This document shows positions 1-6,580 of a stretch of 14,541 bases of DNA, in pieces (the first letter of the stretch is position 1; every line of letters starts with the position of its first letter). Under the pieces are notes generated by a model that did no database searches, was not told the DNA's origin, and saw nothing but the letters and a program-made list of their open reading frames with translations. This DNA is from Candidatus Pacearchaeota archaeon (GTDB lineage Archaea > Nanobdellota > Nanobdellia > Pacearchaeales > GW2011-AR1). The stretch lies in the NCBI GenBank assembly GCA_017608985.1, contig JAFCEV010000013.1:1-14541 (forward strand), read 5' to 3'. A program made the position numbers and the translations under genes.

Positions 1-22
1 ATAAGTATTTGGTATATAAATT

Positions 23-30
23 AATATAAA
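23..30 (+). promoter_or_regulatory. TATA box of the first gene
   Basis: AATATAAA, centred 25.5 bases before the ATG at 52. This is the same distance seen for most genes in the window and implies a leaderless mRNA. A second TATA-like string, TATATAAA at 13-20, lies 10 bases further up and fits less well. Confidence 0.6.
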
Positions 31-51
31 TTATGAAATCTATTTTAAAAT

Positions 52-453
52 ATGGAAAGAATTAAACCAGAAAAGATAAAAGGTATTAGAATTGGAGGAA
101 TTATAACAGATATTAAAGAAAATAAGTGGTTTACTTTTGATATAAAACCTAAAAACAGGGATTTTAGAGAAGAACTAAAAGAAATAAGACCAAGATTTCA
201 GAAAATTGAAAATAAAAAAGATAAATATTTCAAATCTCCTTATTTCAGAGGAATCCCTGTTCATCTGATTTATCTGAATTGGGAATCTGCAAAAGGGCTT
301 TATAAAGATCCTGAAAATAATCTTCCTTATGAAATATTAGATGTAAATGGAAGTTCAATTTACAGGCAAAGCATAACTGAAAGAAAAGAGGATATATTTA
401 ATAGACTAGAAGAATTAGCAGTAGAAGAGGGACTTAAAAAAATTGAAAATTAG
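52..453 (+). CDS. Hypothetical protein, 133 aa
   Basis: I do not recognise this family. The product is a soluble, charged, lysine- and glutamate-rich protein with no signal peptide, membrane segment or cysteines. The first half (about residues 10-80) has alternating hydrophobic and charged stretches that look like beta strands (IRIGGIITDI, WFTFDIKP, IPVHLIYLNWE). The end (about 108-133) is probably helical. The start is supported by a TATA box 25.5 bases upstream. The 3' end overlaps by 20 bases a convergent zinc-ribbon gene on the other strand. It has its own promoter and no same-strand neighbour, so context gives no function. Confidence 0.65.
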   Translation: MERIKPEKIKGIRIGGIITDIKENKWFTFDIKPKNRDFREELKEIRPRFQKIENKKDKYFKSPYFRGIPVHLIYLNWESAKGLYKDPENNLPYEILDVNGSSIYRQSITERKEDIFNRLEELAVEEGLKKIEN

Positions 454-613
454 ATTTTCTTTCAATTTTTCTAGAGATTTCTTCATCAAACCATTCTTCA
501 CCGTAGGAATTACAGACAAACGCCCTGAATTTCCCTATGCTTTTTTCATAGATTTTGTAATCCACTATCTTATCCCTTAATTTTCCGTTGCACAAAGCGC
601 ATTTATTTTCCAT
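434..613 (-). CDS. Small YgiT-like zinc-ribbon protein, 59 aa
   Basis: Translating the minus strand from the ATG at 613 gives MENKCALCNGKLRDK and onward to TAA at 434-436. The layout is CxxCxGK (Cys5, Cys8), a beta-rich middle, then VCNSYGEEWFDEEISRKIE. It matches the small archaeal and bacterial YgiT/MqsA-N type zinc fingers, which normally end CxxCG followed by E and aromatic residues. Here the fourth metal-binding Cys is Tyr37 (codon TAC, one base from TGC), so zinc binding may be weakened or lost. The gene is 50 bases downstream of thrS on the same strand and overlaps the convergent gene ending at 453. No clear TATA box precedes it, so it may depend on thrS transcription. Such proteins are sometimes antitoxin-like, but no toxin partner is evident here. 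Confidence 0.65.
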   Translation of the reverse strand: MENKCALCNGKLRDKIVDYKIYEKSIGKFRAFVCNSYGEEWFDEEISRKIERKSNFQFF

Positions 614-638
614 GTTTTCTTATCATGACTGTAATCAC

Positions 639-645
639 AAAAAAA
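639..645 (-). terminator. Oligo-T terminator candidate after thrS
   Basis: A run of seven A on the + strand (T7 in the transcript) lies about 20 bases beyond the thrS stop codon. Archaeal RNA polymerase terminates at such T tracts without needing a hairpin. If it works, it would separate thrS from the zinc-ribbon gene. Confidence 0.35.
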
Positions 646-663
646 TCTTGTTTATCAATTAAT

Positions 664-2361
664 TTAAATTCTTTCCTCTATTAACTCTTTAAGTTCTTTA
701 ATGAAATTGTCTTTTTTGACGCCATATTTAACTTTTCCTTCATGCCTGACTGCAATTGTGTTTTTATCCTGCTCTTTGTCTCCTACAAGAACTATCCAAG
801 GAATCCTCATTATTTCTGCGTCTTTAACTTTTGCTGGAACAGTTATTTGCCGAAAATCAGAATCTATTCTCAAATTAGGAATTTCATCTTCTAGCTCCTT
901 GATAATTTTTTTTGCATGAGCCTCATTTCTGTCTGTAAAACTCAAAATCCTAACCTGAATCGGAGCAAGCCAAGTAGGTAATCTCCCTTTATAATGCTCC
1001 AGCAAAATTCCTATAAATCTTTCCAGACTTCCATAAATTGCCCGATGAATCATAATTGGTCTTTTTCTTTTATTATCTTTATCTGTATATTCCAGCTCAA
1101 ATCTTTCAGGCATTGAAAAATCAACCTGTATTGTTCCACACTGCCAGGTTCTTCCCAGAGAATCTTCAATATGATAATCTATTTTTGGCCCGTAAAAAAC
1201 ACCCTCTCCTTCATTAATTTTATATTTTAGTTTTTTCCTTTCCAAAACTTTTTTTAATATATTCTCAGCCTTATTCCACATTTTATCACTGCCAATTCTC
1301 TTTTCAGGACGAGTTGACAATTCCACAGAATATTTGAAATCAAACTTAGAATAAAATAATTCAATTAAATCCATAACTCTCAAAAGTTCAATTTCTAATT
1401 GTTTTTCGGTACAAAAAACATGTGCATCATCCTGCATAAACTGAATCACTCTGAATAAACCTCCTAAAACACCTGAAAGCTCCTGGCGATGAACAATTCC
1501 TAATTCACCAACCCTTAAAGGAAAATCCTTATAACTTTTTGGTTTATTTTTAAAAACAAGCAATCCTCCAGGACAATTCATAGGCTTCACTGCAAACTGC
1601 CTTTTTTCATATTCTGTTAAAAATATGTTTTCCCTATATTTTTCCCAGTGTCCTGAAATCTGCCATAATCTTTTATCTAAAATTTGCGGAGTAGCAATTT
1701 CTTTATATCCTGCATTTTTATGAACCTCTCTCCAAAAATCAATCAGTTCATTCCTTATTATCAAACCATTATTATGCCAAAAAACCATGCCAGGAGCAGT
1801 CTCATTAAAACTAAACAAATCCATCTGCTGTCCTAAAATCCTATGATCATTTTCCTTAAGTTTTGATGTATCTAATTTTGTCTTGGAAATCTCTCTTAAA
1901 AGCTGCTTTTCATCGTATTTTTCTTCTTTATCCTCTCCACCAATAACAATCTCTCTGCTTAACTCACTAAGAGGATGCCCTTTAACTTTCACCTCAAATT
2001 CCTTGTAATATCCAAAAGGAGCATGAACTACATTAAAGGATTTTCTTAACTCTTTTTCTGCTTTATTCAGAATTTCAACAGCCAATTCAGGAGAAGCCAG
2101 ATTGCTCGACAAATGTGCATAAGGATACAAAACAATATTCTTTGCTTTTACCTGTTTTGCAATCTCTTTTACATTTTTAACAAATTCCCTGACAACCTCC
2201 TCAACATTCTTATCAATTTTTTCCACAGCAGTCAGAACAGCCAAAGCCTCTTTTGCTTCTTCACCTTTTTTTTGTTTTTCAGTAAGATTCTGGATTTTCT
2301 TCAAAGCTTTTTTCAGAGGCTTAAACTTAATGCTATCCACATGCAGACTTAAAAATTTCAT
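664..2361 (-). CDS. thrS: Threonyl-tRNA synthetase, archaeal type
   Basis: Charges tRNA(Thr) with threonine in the cytoplasm (EC 6.1.1.3), 565 aa. Residues 1 to about 140 form the archaeal editing domain, which is related to D-aminoacyl-tRNA deacylase and hydrolyses mischarged Ser-tRNA(Thr). The family's key positions are present: His83 (PYAHLSS), Lys120 (FGYYKEF) and Glu133 (PLSELS). The class II catalytic core follows, with motif 1 near 205-226, motif 2 around 284-312 (RVGELGIVHRQ, RVIQFMQDDAH) and motif 3 near 436-457. The zinc ligands are Cys263 (KPMNCPGG), His314 and His439. The anticodon-binding domain spans about 465-565 (IPWIVLVGDKE). Length is slightly short but complete. The ATG start is 25.5 bases from a TTTAAAAA box. 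The downstream zinc-ribbon gene may be co-transcribed. Confidence 0.97.
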   Translation of the reverse strand: MKFLSLHVDSIKFKPLKKALKKIQNLTEKQKKGEEAKEALAVLTAVEKIDKNVEEVVREFVKNVKEIAKQVKAKNIVLYPYAHLSSNLASPELAVEILNKAEKELRKSFNVVHAPFGYYKEFEVKVKGHPLSELSREIVIGGEDKEEKYDEKQLLREISKTKLDTSKLKENDHRILGQQMDLFSFNETAPGMVFWHNNGLIIRNELIDFWREVHKNAGYKEIATPQILDKRLWQISGHWEKYRENIFLTEYEKRQFAVKPMNCPGGLLVFKNKPKSYKDFPLRVGELGIVHRQELSGVLGGLFRVIQFMQDDAHVFCTEKQLEIELLRVMDLIELFYSKFDFKYSVELSTRPEKRIGSDKMWNKAENILKKVLERKKLKYKINEGEGVFYGPKIDYHIEDSLGRTWQCGTIQVDFSMPERFELEYTDKDNKRKRPIMIHRAIYGSLERFIGILLEHYKGRLPTWLAPIQVRILSFTDRNEAHAKKIIKELEDEIPNLRIDSDFRQITVPAKVKDAEIMRIPWIVLVGDKEQDKNTIAVRHEGKVKYGVKKDNFIKELKELIEERI

Positions 2362-2382
2362 ATTTCAACAAAGGAGAGTAGG

Positions 2383-2390
2383 TTTTTAAA
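2383..2390 (-). promoter_or_regulatory. TATA box of thrS
   Basis: TTTAAAAA on the minus strand, centred 25.5 bases before the thrS ATG at 2361. This predicts a leaderless transcript. Confidence 0.6.
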
Positions 2391-2434
2391 ATTAATCACT
2401 TTAAAATTTCTAATCAACTTCTTCCCTTGAATTA

Positions 2435-2623
2435 TTAAAAATTTTCAATCTTCTCTCTTATCTCTACTATCTTTTTATCATCAAGTTTGTCCAAAGATTT
2501 CTTAATTGACAGAATGAAATCTGAAAGTTTTTCAAAGTTAACAGGTTTGTTTTTAAGACAATATTGGTTGTCTATTCTCAACCCCTTGTCTTTTTTCAAG
2601 ATTTTAGAAGTTCCTTTTTTCAT
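2435..2623 (-). CDS. Hypothetical protein, 62 aa
   Basis: Small basic protein starting MKKGTSKILKKDKG, with a predicted helical C-terminal half (about residues 30-62, rich in K, E, D, L and I). I do not recognise it. The reading frame extends upstream to an ATG at 2701, which would add 26 mostly aromatic and hydrophobic residues. I prefer the ATG at 2623 because a TATA-like ACATATAT lies 23.5 bases above it and nothing suitable precedes 2701. It sits between an unknown gene and thrS on the same strand. Confidence 0.45.
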   Translation of the reverse strand: MKKGTSKILKKDKGLRIDNQYCLKNKPVNFEKLSDFILSIKKSLDKLDDKKIVEIREKIENF

Positions 2624-2642
2624 AATTCCTGATAGAAGTAGC

Positions 2643-2650
2643 ATATATGT
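2643..2650 (-). promoter_or_regulatory. Possible TATA box of the 62-aa gene
   Basis: ACATATAT on the minus strand, centred 23.5 bases before the ATG at 2623. It is weaker than the other TATA boxes in the window. Confidence 0.35.
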
Positions 2651-2736
2651 CAAATCCAGATGACAGAAAAAAAATGTTAAGTAATTTACAAAATATTTCA
2701 TTAGCTATAGTCAAAACAATTGAAGAAGATTGAAAT

Positions 2737-3054
2737 TTAATATCTCCTTAATTCTAATGAATCTATCAGATTTTCCTGAGGAATCTGTATAAATTTTCTT
2801 CCAGTTTCTACAGGATTTTTAATACTCTTTACCTCCACTAAATCATAATACCATTTCTTTTTAGAATAATTATATTTGCTATTTTTTATTCTACAGAATT
2901 TATCATTGCTATCTCCAAATCTCCTAAAATCTATATTAAAAACCACATATTCTATTTCTTTGAAAGGATTCTCAGGAATCTCTTCTTCAACCCTCTTATC
3001 CAAAGTTTTAGGTTTGCTTATCTTTTCCCAATGAAAATTCTCTTCTCTAAACAT
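2737..3054 (-). CDS. Hypothetical protein, 105 aa
   Basis: Small soluble protein of unknown function beginning MFREENFHWEKISKPK. It is rich in aromatic and charged residues, with likely beta strands around 40-50 (EYVVFNIDF) and 72-80 (WYYDLVEVK). It has one cysteine and no membrane segment. The frame is open further up, to an ATG at 3069 and a TTG at 3072, but a TATA box (TTTATATT, centred at 3077.5) lies only 8 bases from that ATG and would fall at or inside the transcript. It is 23.5 bases from the ATG at 3054, which I therefore take as the start. The gene lies between trpS and the 62-aa gene on the same strand. Confidence 0.6.
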   Translation of the reverse strand: MFREENFHWEKISKPKTLDKRVEEEIPENPFKEIEYVVFNIDFRRFGDSNDKFCRIKNSKYNYSKKKWYYDLVEVKSIKNPVETGRKFIQIPQENLIDSLELRRY

Positions 3055-3073
3055 AAAAACATAAGACATCAAA

Positions 3074-3081
3074 AATATAAA
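3074..3081 (-). promoter_or_regulatory. TATA box of the 105-aa gene
   Basis: TTTATATT on the minus strand, centred 23.5 bases before the ATG at 3054. It decides the start of this gene. Confidence 0.5.
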
Positions 3082-3103
3082 TAACTTGCTTACTCCAGAA
3101 AAG

Positions 3104-4213
3104 TCATTTCAAATATCTATTAACTTTCTTTCTTGCTTTCTTTAATTTTTTCTGATGTTTTTTTAAAAAAGAATTTATCTTTCTTATAGTATATTCCTTT
3201 AATTTTCCTGTTGATAATTTTCCTGATTTATAATCATTGTAAATTTTTTCCAATTTTTTATCATCTGGCTCAAACATCATTTTAAGATATTGGAAACTAA
3301 CGTCAATATCAGGATTTCCTCCTTTTTCTTTATGCTCTTTTAAGGTTGCTCCCCCACCTGAAAAAGCATATCTCTTAATTTTTCTCTCAACATCTTTCTC
3401 AGAATCTGTCAGAGCAATATATGAATTAGAATCAGATGCAGACATTTTTCCCCCTCCAAGCCCAGGAGCAAAAATATGATATGTAGAACTTAACTGAACA
3501 AAACTTTTAATTCTTTTTGAAATATCTCGTGCTAATCTCAAATGCGGGTCCTGGTCAATTCCAACAGGAACTAAAACAGGCATTTTTCCTTCAAATTCTT
3601 TTAACTGAGGATGAAACATATCAGAAGCCTGCAAAAAAACAGACAGCATTTTTCCAGGGTTTATATCTCCATAAACAGCCTTAAATTCATTAAATGTTGC
3701 ATATCTTGCCAAAACATTCTGCAATCTGTAATATGCATTTGCTTTTTTACAATTCTTAGAACGCTCGCTCTGAAAATAAATCTCACAATTAAAAGGCTTC
3801 AAACCCAGAGCAATATAATTCGGAATATATTCATTCAGAGCTATTTTCCTGCTTTCTTCCAAACTCTGTCCTCTAATATTATAAGCTTCTAAATCTGCCA
3901 CAGCAATATAAACTTTAGCTCCAAGTTTCTGGTAAAAAATCATCTGCTGAGCCAAAATCATATGTCCAATATGAAACTTTCCTGTGGGCATCAAACCAGT
4001 CATCATCACAAAAGGTTTTTTATTTTTTACAGCTTCCAAAATCCTCTGAATATCTCTATGTGCAAAAACAATTTTTCTTCTAAATAAAATATTCTTATTA
4101 AAAATTTCTGGAAGTTCTTTTAAATGAGAAACTCCAAATTTCTTAACCAGCTTTTCATAATCAACCTCTCCTGAAACTTCCCAAGGATTGAATTTTTTGC
4201 TTTTTTTCTTCAT
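3104..4213 (-). CDS. trpS: Tryptophanyl-tRNA synthetase
   Basis: Charges tRNA(Trp) with tryptophan (EC 6.1.1.2), 369 aa, normal for an archaeal or eukaryote-type enzyme. The N-terminal element NPWEVSGEVDYEKLVKKFG (from residue 9) is typical of archaeal TrpRS. The class I signatures are HIGH at 81-84 (GKFHIGHM) and KMSAS at 256-260. The GGGATLKEH and GGNPDIDVSFQYL stretch (286-310) separates TrpRS from TyrRS. The C-terminus is a very lysine-rich helix (about 345-369), perhaps for tRNA contact. The frame is open up to a TTG at 4228, but a TTTAAAAA box is centred exactly 25.5 bases from the ATG at 4213, so I use that ATG. It is divergent from the 4298 gene, with separate TATA boxes in the 84-base gap. 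Confidence 0.95.
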   Translation of the reverse strand: MKKKSKKFNPWEVSGEVDYEKLVKKFGVSHLKELPEIFNKNILFRRKIVFAHRDIQRILEAVKNKKPFVMMTGLMPTGKFHIGHMILAQQMIFYQKLGAKVYIAVADLEAYNIRGQSLEESRKIALNEYIPNYIALGLKPFNCEIYFQSERSKNCKKANAYYRLQNVLARYATFNEFKAVYGDINPGKMLSVFLQASDMFHPQLKEFEGKMPVLVPVGIDQDPHLRLARDISKRIKSFVQLSSTYHIFAPGLGGGKMSASDSNSYIALTDSEKDVERKIKRYAFSGGGATLKEHKEKGGNPDIDVSFQYLKMMFEPDDKKLEKIYNDYKSGKLSTGKLKEYTIRKINSFLKKHQKKLKKARKKVNRYLK

Positions 4214-4234
4214 TCTTTTTAAAGGCAAATCCTG

Positions 4235-4242
4235 TTTTTAAA
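4235..4242 (-). promoter_or_regulatory. TATA box of trpS
   Basis: TTTAAAAA on the minus strand, centred 25.5 bases before the ATG at 4213. It argues against the upstream TTG at 4228, only 10 bases away. Confidence 0.6.
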
Positions 4243-4265
4243 CATTATCAAAACTTCTACAAATA

Positions 4266-4273
4266 TTTATAAA
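4266..4273 (+). promoter_or_regulatory. TATA box of the receptor-like gene
   Basis: TTTATAAA, centred 28.5 bases before the ATG at 4298. This is three bases longer than the window's usual spacing, so the leader would be about three bases. Confidence 0.55.
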
Positions 4274-4297
4274 TCCTTATTAATTTAAATTATTAAA

Positions 4298-6346
4298 ATG
4301 AGACGAATATTAATTTCAATTCTGATTGTAATCTTCTTGCTTTCATGCGCGTCTGCTGAAATCATTATCGAAAAACAACCAGAGGCAGTTTATAATTTAG
4401 GAGACAGCATTACTATTCCTGTAATAATAAAAGCAACTTCAGATATTTCAGGAACATTTAAGATGAATTTATTTTGTGAAGGACGCCAGGAGAATTTTTA
4501 TCAAAATGATGTTGCTCTTTTAACTGGAGAGGAAAAAAGATTTGAAGCATCTGTAATACTGACAAAAGAAAGAATTGAAGAAATAAAAGGAAATTGTAAA
4601 ATAAAAGGCACTTTCAGGGATGATTATGTTCTCACTAAGGAATTCAAAATCTCAGATTTAATAGAAATAACCCTTAAAGAATATAAACTAGAATTTAAAC
4701 CAGGAGAATTTCTTATAATTAAAGGAGATGCTATAAAAGAAAATGGAGAGGGTGTAGAAGGATTTATAAATCTGGAGATTATCAAGGAAAACACCTCAGA
4801 AAGTCTGACCCAATTAAGCACAATAAACAAAGGATTTTTCTCAATGAATGTTTCCCTTCCAAAAGAAACAAAAGCAGGAGCATATCTTGTCAAATTAGAT
4901 GCCTATGAAAAAGATATCCAGGAGCAAATCACAAACAAAGGATTCACTAATTATAATATTCTAGTAACGCAGGTTCCAACCAGCTTAGAGATAGTCTTTG
5001 AAAATGCTGAAGTAGAGCCAGGAACATCTCTTAAAGTTAAAATAATTCTGCATGACCAGACAGGAGAATCAATTGACACTACAGGAATTATAACAATAAA
5101 AAACAATAAAAATGAAATTTTGGAACAAATTGAGAAACCTACTGACGAGTTTCTGGAATTTCCAGTAGCATATAATGAACCTGCAGCAGAGTGGAAGGTC
5201 ACTGCTGTATCAAACAAACTCACCAGCGAAGCTATTTTCAGTATAACAGAAAAAGAAGATGTTGAAATTCTTCTGATAAACAGGACTATAAAAATTATAA
5301 ACAAAGGAAATGTCCCTTACTGCAATAAATCTGTTCTGGTAAAAATAGGAAATGAATCTCTAAATATTGATACATTCAACACATGTCTGGAAGTTGGTAA
5401 AGAAAAAGAATATTTGTTAAGCGCACCTGAAGGGGAATATGAGGTGAAAATTATAAGTGAAGAAGAGGAAATGATAAGCAAAAACGTGGTTCTTACAGGA
5501 AAAGCAGTTGATGTAAAAGAAATATCAAAAAAAGGTTTTAGAAAATATCTTGTAGTATGGATTTTTATAATAGTCATTCTTGGATTTGTCGCTTTCTTAG
5601 CATTTAAGAAAAATTACCGGAAAAATTTCTTTGCGTATATTTCTAAAAAAAAAGATAAAGATAAAGATAAAGATAAAGAACACACAATTCCATTAGGAAA
5701 AGATTCTCTTGTTGAGACAAAAAACAAAGCAGAGCTTTCATTATCTATTAAAGGAAACAAGCAAAATGCTTCTCTTGTTTGCCTCAAAATAAAAAATCTC
5801 AGAGAACTTGAAACTCACAAAGGAAACATAAGGGAAACACTGCAGAAGATAGTTGATTTCGCAGAAGAAAAAAAATCTGCAATATATCAAAACCAGGACA
5901 ATCTCTTCTTGATACTCGCTCCCGTAAAAACAAAAACTTTCAGCAATGAAAAAAATACTCTTGAACTCGCACAAAAAACAGAAAAAATCCTTAAAGAACA
6001 CAATAGATTATTCAAACAGAAAATAGAATTCGGAATCTCTGTGAATTACGGAACCCTCATAGCAAAACAAGAAAAAGAAATTTTAAAATTTATGAGTATG
6101 GGAACCCTTATTACAACAGCAAAAAGAATTGCATCTATATCTAAAGGAGAAATTCTACTCGGAGAAAAGCTAAGAGAAAGATTAGGCTCTAACGTAAAAG
6201 TTGAAAAACAGATTCACGGAAATACAACTGTCTATTTAATAAAAGAAATAAAGAACAGAGATGAACATAAAAACTTTTTAAGTAATTTTGTAAAAAGACT
6301 GGAAAAAGATAAAAAAGAAAAAGAAGACAAAGAAAAATCAGAATAA
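4298..6346 (+). CDS. Membrane-anchored receptor-like protein with degenerate class III cyclase domain
   Basis: 682 aa. Residues 1-20 form a signal peptide with ASA before E21; LLSC at 14-17 is also lipobox-like. About 21-410 is an extracellular, beta-rich region that looks like several Ig-like domains, with Cys60/Cys100 and Cys342/Cys363 as possible disulfides and five N-x-S/T sites. One transmembrane helix lies at about 417-437, followed by basic residues and a (KD)n linker at 452-460. Residues about 478-650 resemble a class III adenylate/guanylate cyclase fold: LVCLKIKNLREL, QNQDNLFLILAP, IEFGISVNYGTLIA and MGTLITTAKRIASISKGEIL. Catalytic positions are degraded. The first metal Asp aligns with Lys497 and the transition-state Asn with Thr606, while Asp534 and Arg610 remain. 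A sensing or scaffold role is inferred, not shown. The gene is monocistronic. Confidence 0.75.
   Translation: MRRILISILIVIFLLSCASAEIIIEKQPEAVYNLGDSITIPVIIKATSDISGTFKMNLFCEGRQENFYQNDVALLTGEEKRFEASVILTKERIEEIKGNCKIKGTFRDDYVLTKEFKISDLIEITLKEYKLEFKPGEFLIIKGDAIKENGEGVEGFINLEIIKENTSESLTQLSTINKGFFSMNVSLPKETKAGAYLVKLDAYEKDIQEQITNKGFTNYNILVTQVPTSLEIVFENAEVEPGTSLKVKIILHDQTGESIDTTGIITIKNNKNEILEQIEKPTDEFLEFPVAYNEPAAEWKVTAVSNKLTSEAIFSITEKEDVEILLINRTIKIINKGNVPYCNKSVLVKIGNESLNIDTFNTCLEVGKEKEYLLSAPEGEYEVKIISEEEEMISKNVVLTGKAVDVKEISKKGFRKYLVVWIFIIVILGFVAFLAFKKNYRKNFFAYISKKKDKDKDKDKEHTIPLGKDSLVETKNKAELSLSIKGNKQNASLVCLKIKNLRELETHKGNIRETLQKIVDFAEEKKSAIYQNQDNLFLILAPVKTKTFSNEKNTLELAQKTEKILKEHNRLFKQKIEFGISVNYGTLIAKQEKEILKFMSMGTLITTAKRIASISKGEILLGEKLRERLGSNVKVEKQIHGNTTVYLIKEIKNRDEHKNFLSNFVKRLEKDKKEKEDKEKSE
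5651..5674 (+). repeat. Hexanucleotide tandem repeat AAAGAT x4
   Basis: Four perfect copies of AAAGAT followed by the near copy AAAGAA (5675-5680). It encodes the Lys-Asp linker between the membrane helix and the cytoplasmic domain. Gain or loss of units would keep the frame and change linker length by two residues per unit. Confidence 0.8.
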
Positions 6347-6348
6347 TT

Positions 6349-6576
6349 CTAAATAACCCTTAACAATTGCCCTTTTGATTTCGGGATGTTTTTTTCAAGT
6401 TCGTCTATAAATTTTGAAATCCTATTTTTTTCTCTTTTATTTTCATAAACAACAACATCTCCATTCTTTATCATTCCAAATTTCCGAATAATATATAAAG
6501 CTTTTTTCTAAAACCATTTAAGGAATTCTGATTTAGTCAGCTTCCTTTTATTTGCAAATTCATAAACATATTTCAT
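6349..6576 (-). pseudogene. Small ORF interrupted by an amber codon
   Basis: Starting at ATG 6576, 4 bases after the PP-loop gene stop, the frame reads MKYVYEFANKRKLTKSEFLK, then WF, then TAG at 6508-6510, and continues open as KKALYIIRKFGMIKNGDVVV to TAG at 6349-6351. The whole would be 75 residues. WF-x-KKxLYxIRKFxMIxxGD has the feel of the N-terminal segment of TtuA-type tRNA thiolation enzymes, just before their PP loop; this is from memory and uncertain. Loss of a Gln or Glu codon by one base change (CAG or GAG to TAG) would explain the break. It could equally be two tiny genes or an unrelated small protein. It ends 2 bases from the convergent gene stop at 6346. Confidence 0.45.
6389..6395 (+). 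terminator. Oligo-T terminator candidate for the receptor-like gene
   Basis: A T7 run about 43 bases after the stop at 6346, with a second T7 at 6425-6431. Both lie within the convergent broken ORF, so termination would occur antisense to it. Confidence 0.35.
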
Positions 6577-6580
6577 TTCA

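Noticed and set aside
4214..4228. TTG start for trpS adding five residues
   Set aside because: A TTG only 10 bases from the TATA box centre would lie upstream of the expected transcript start; the ATG at 4213 fits the window's spacing.
4624..5577. Minus-strand open frames inside the receptor-like gene
   Set aside because: They are shadows of the coding strand: no promoter spacing, no recognisable domains, serine/isoleucine/phenylalanine-rich translations typical of antisense frames.
6508..6510. TAG read as pyrrolysine or suppressed
   Set aside because: No pyrrolysine genes are visible and TAG terminates normal genes in this window; a broken gene is simpler.
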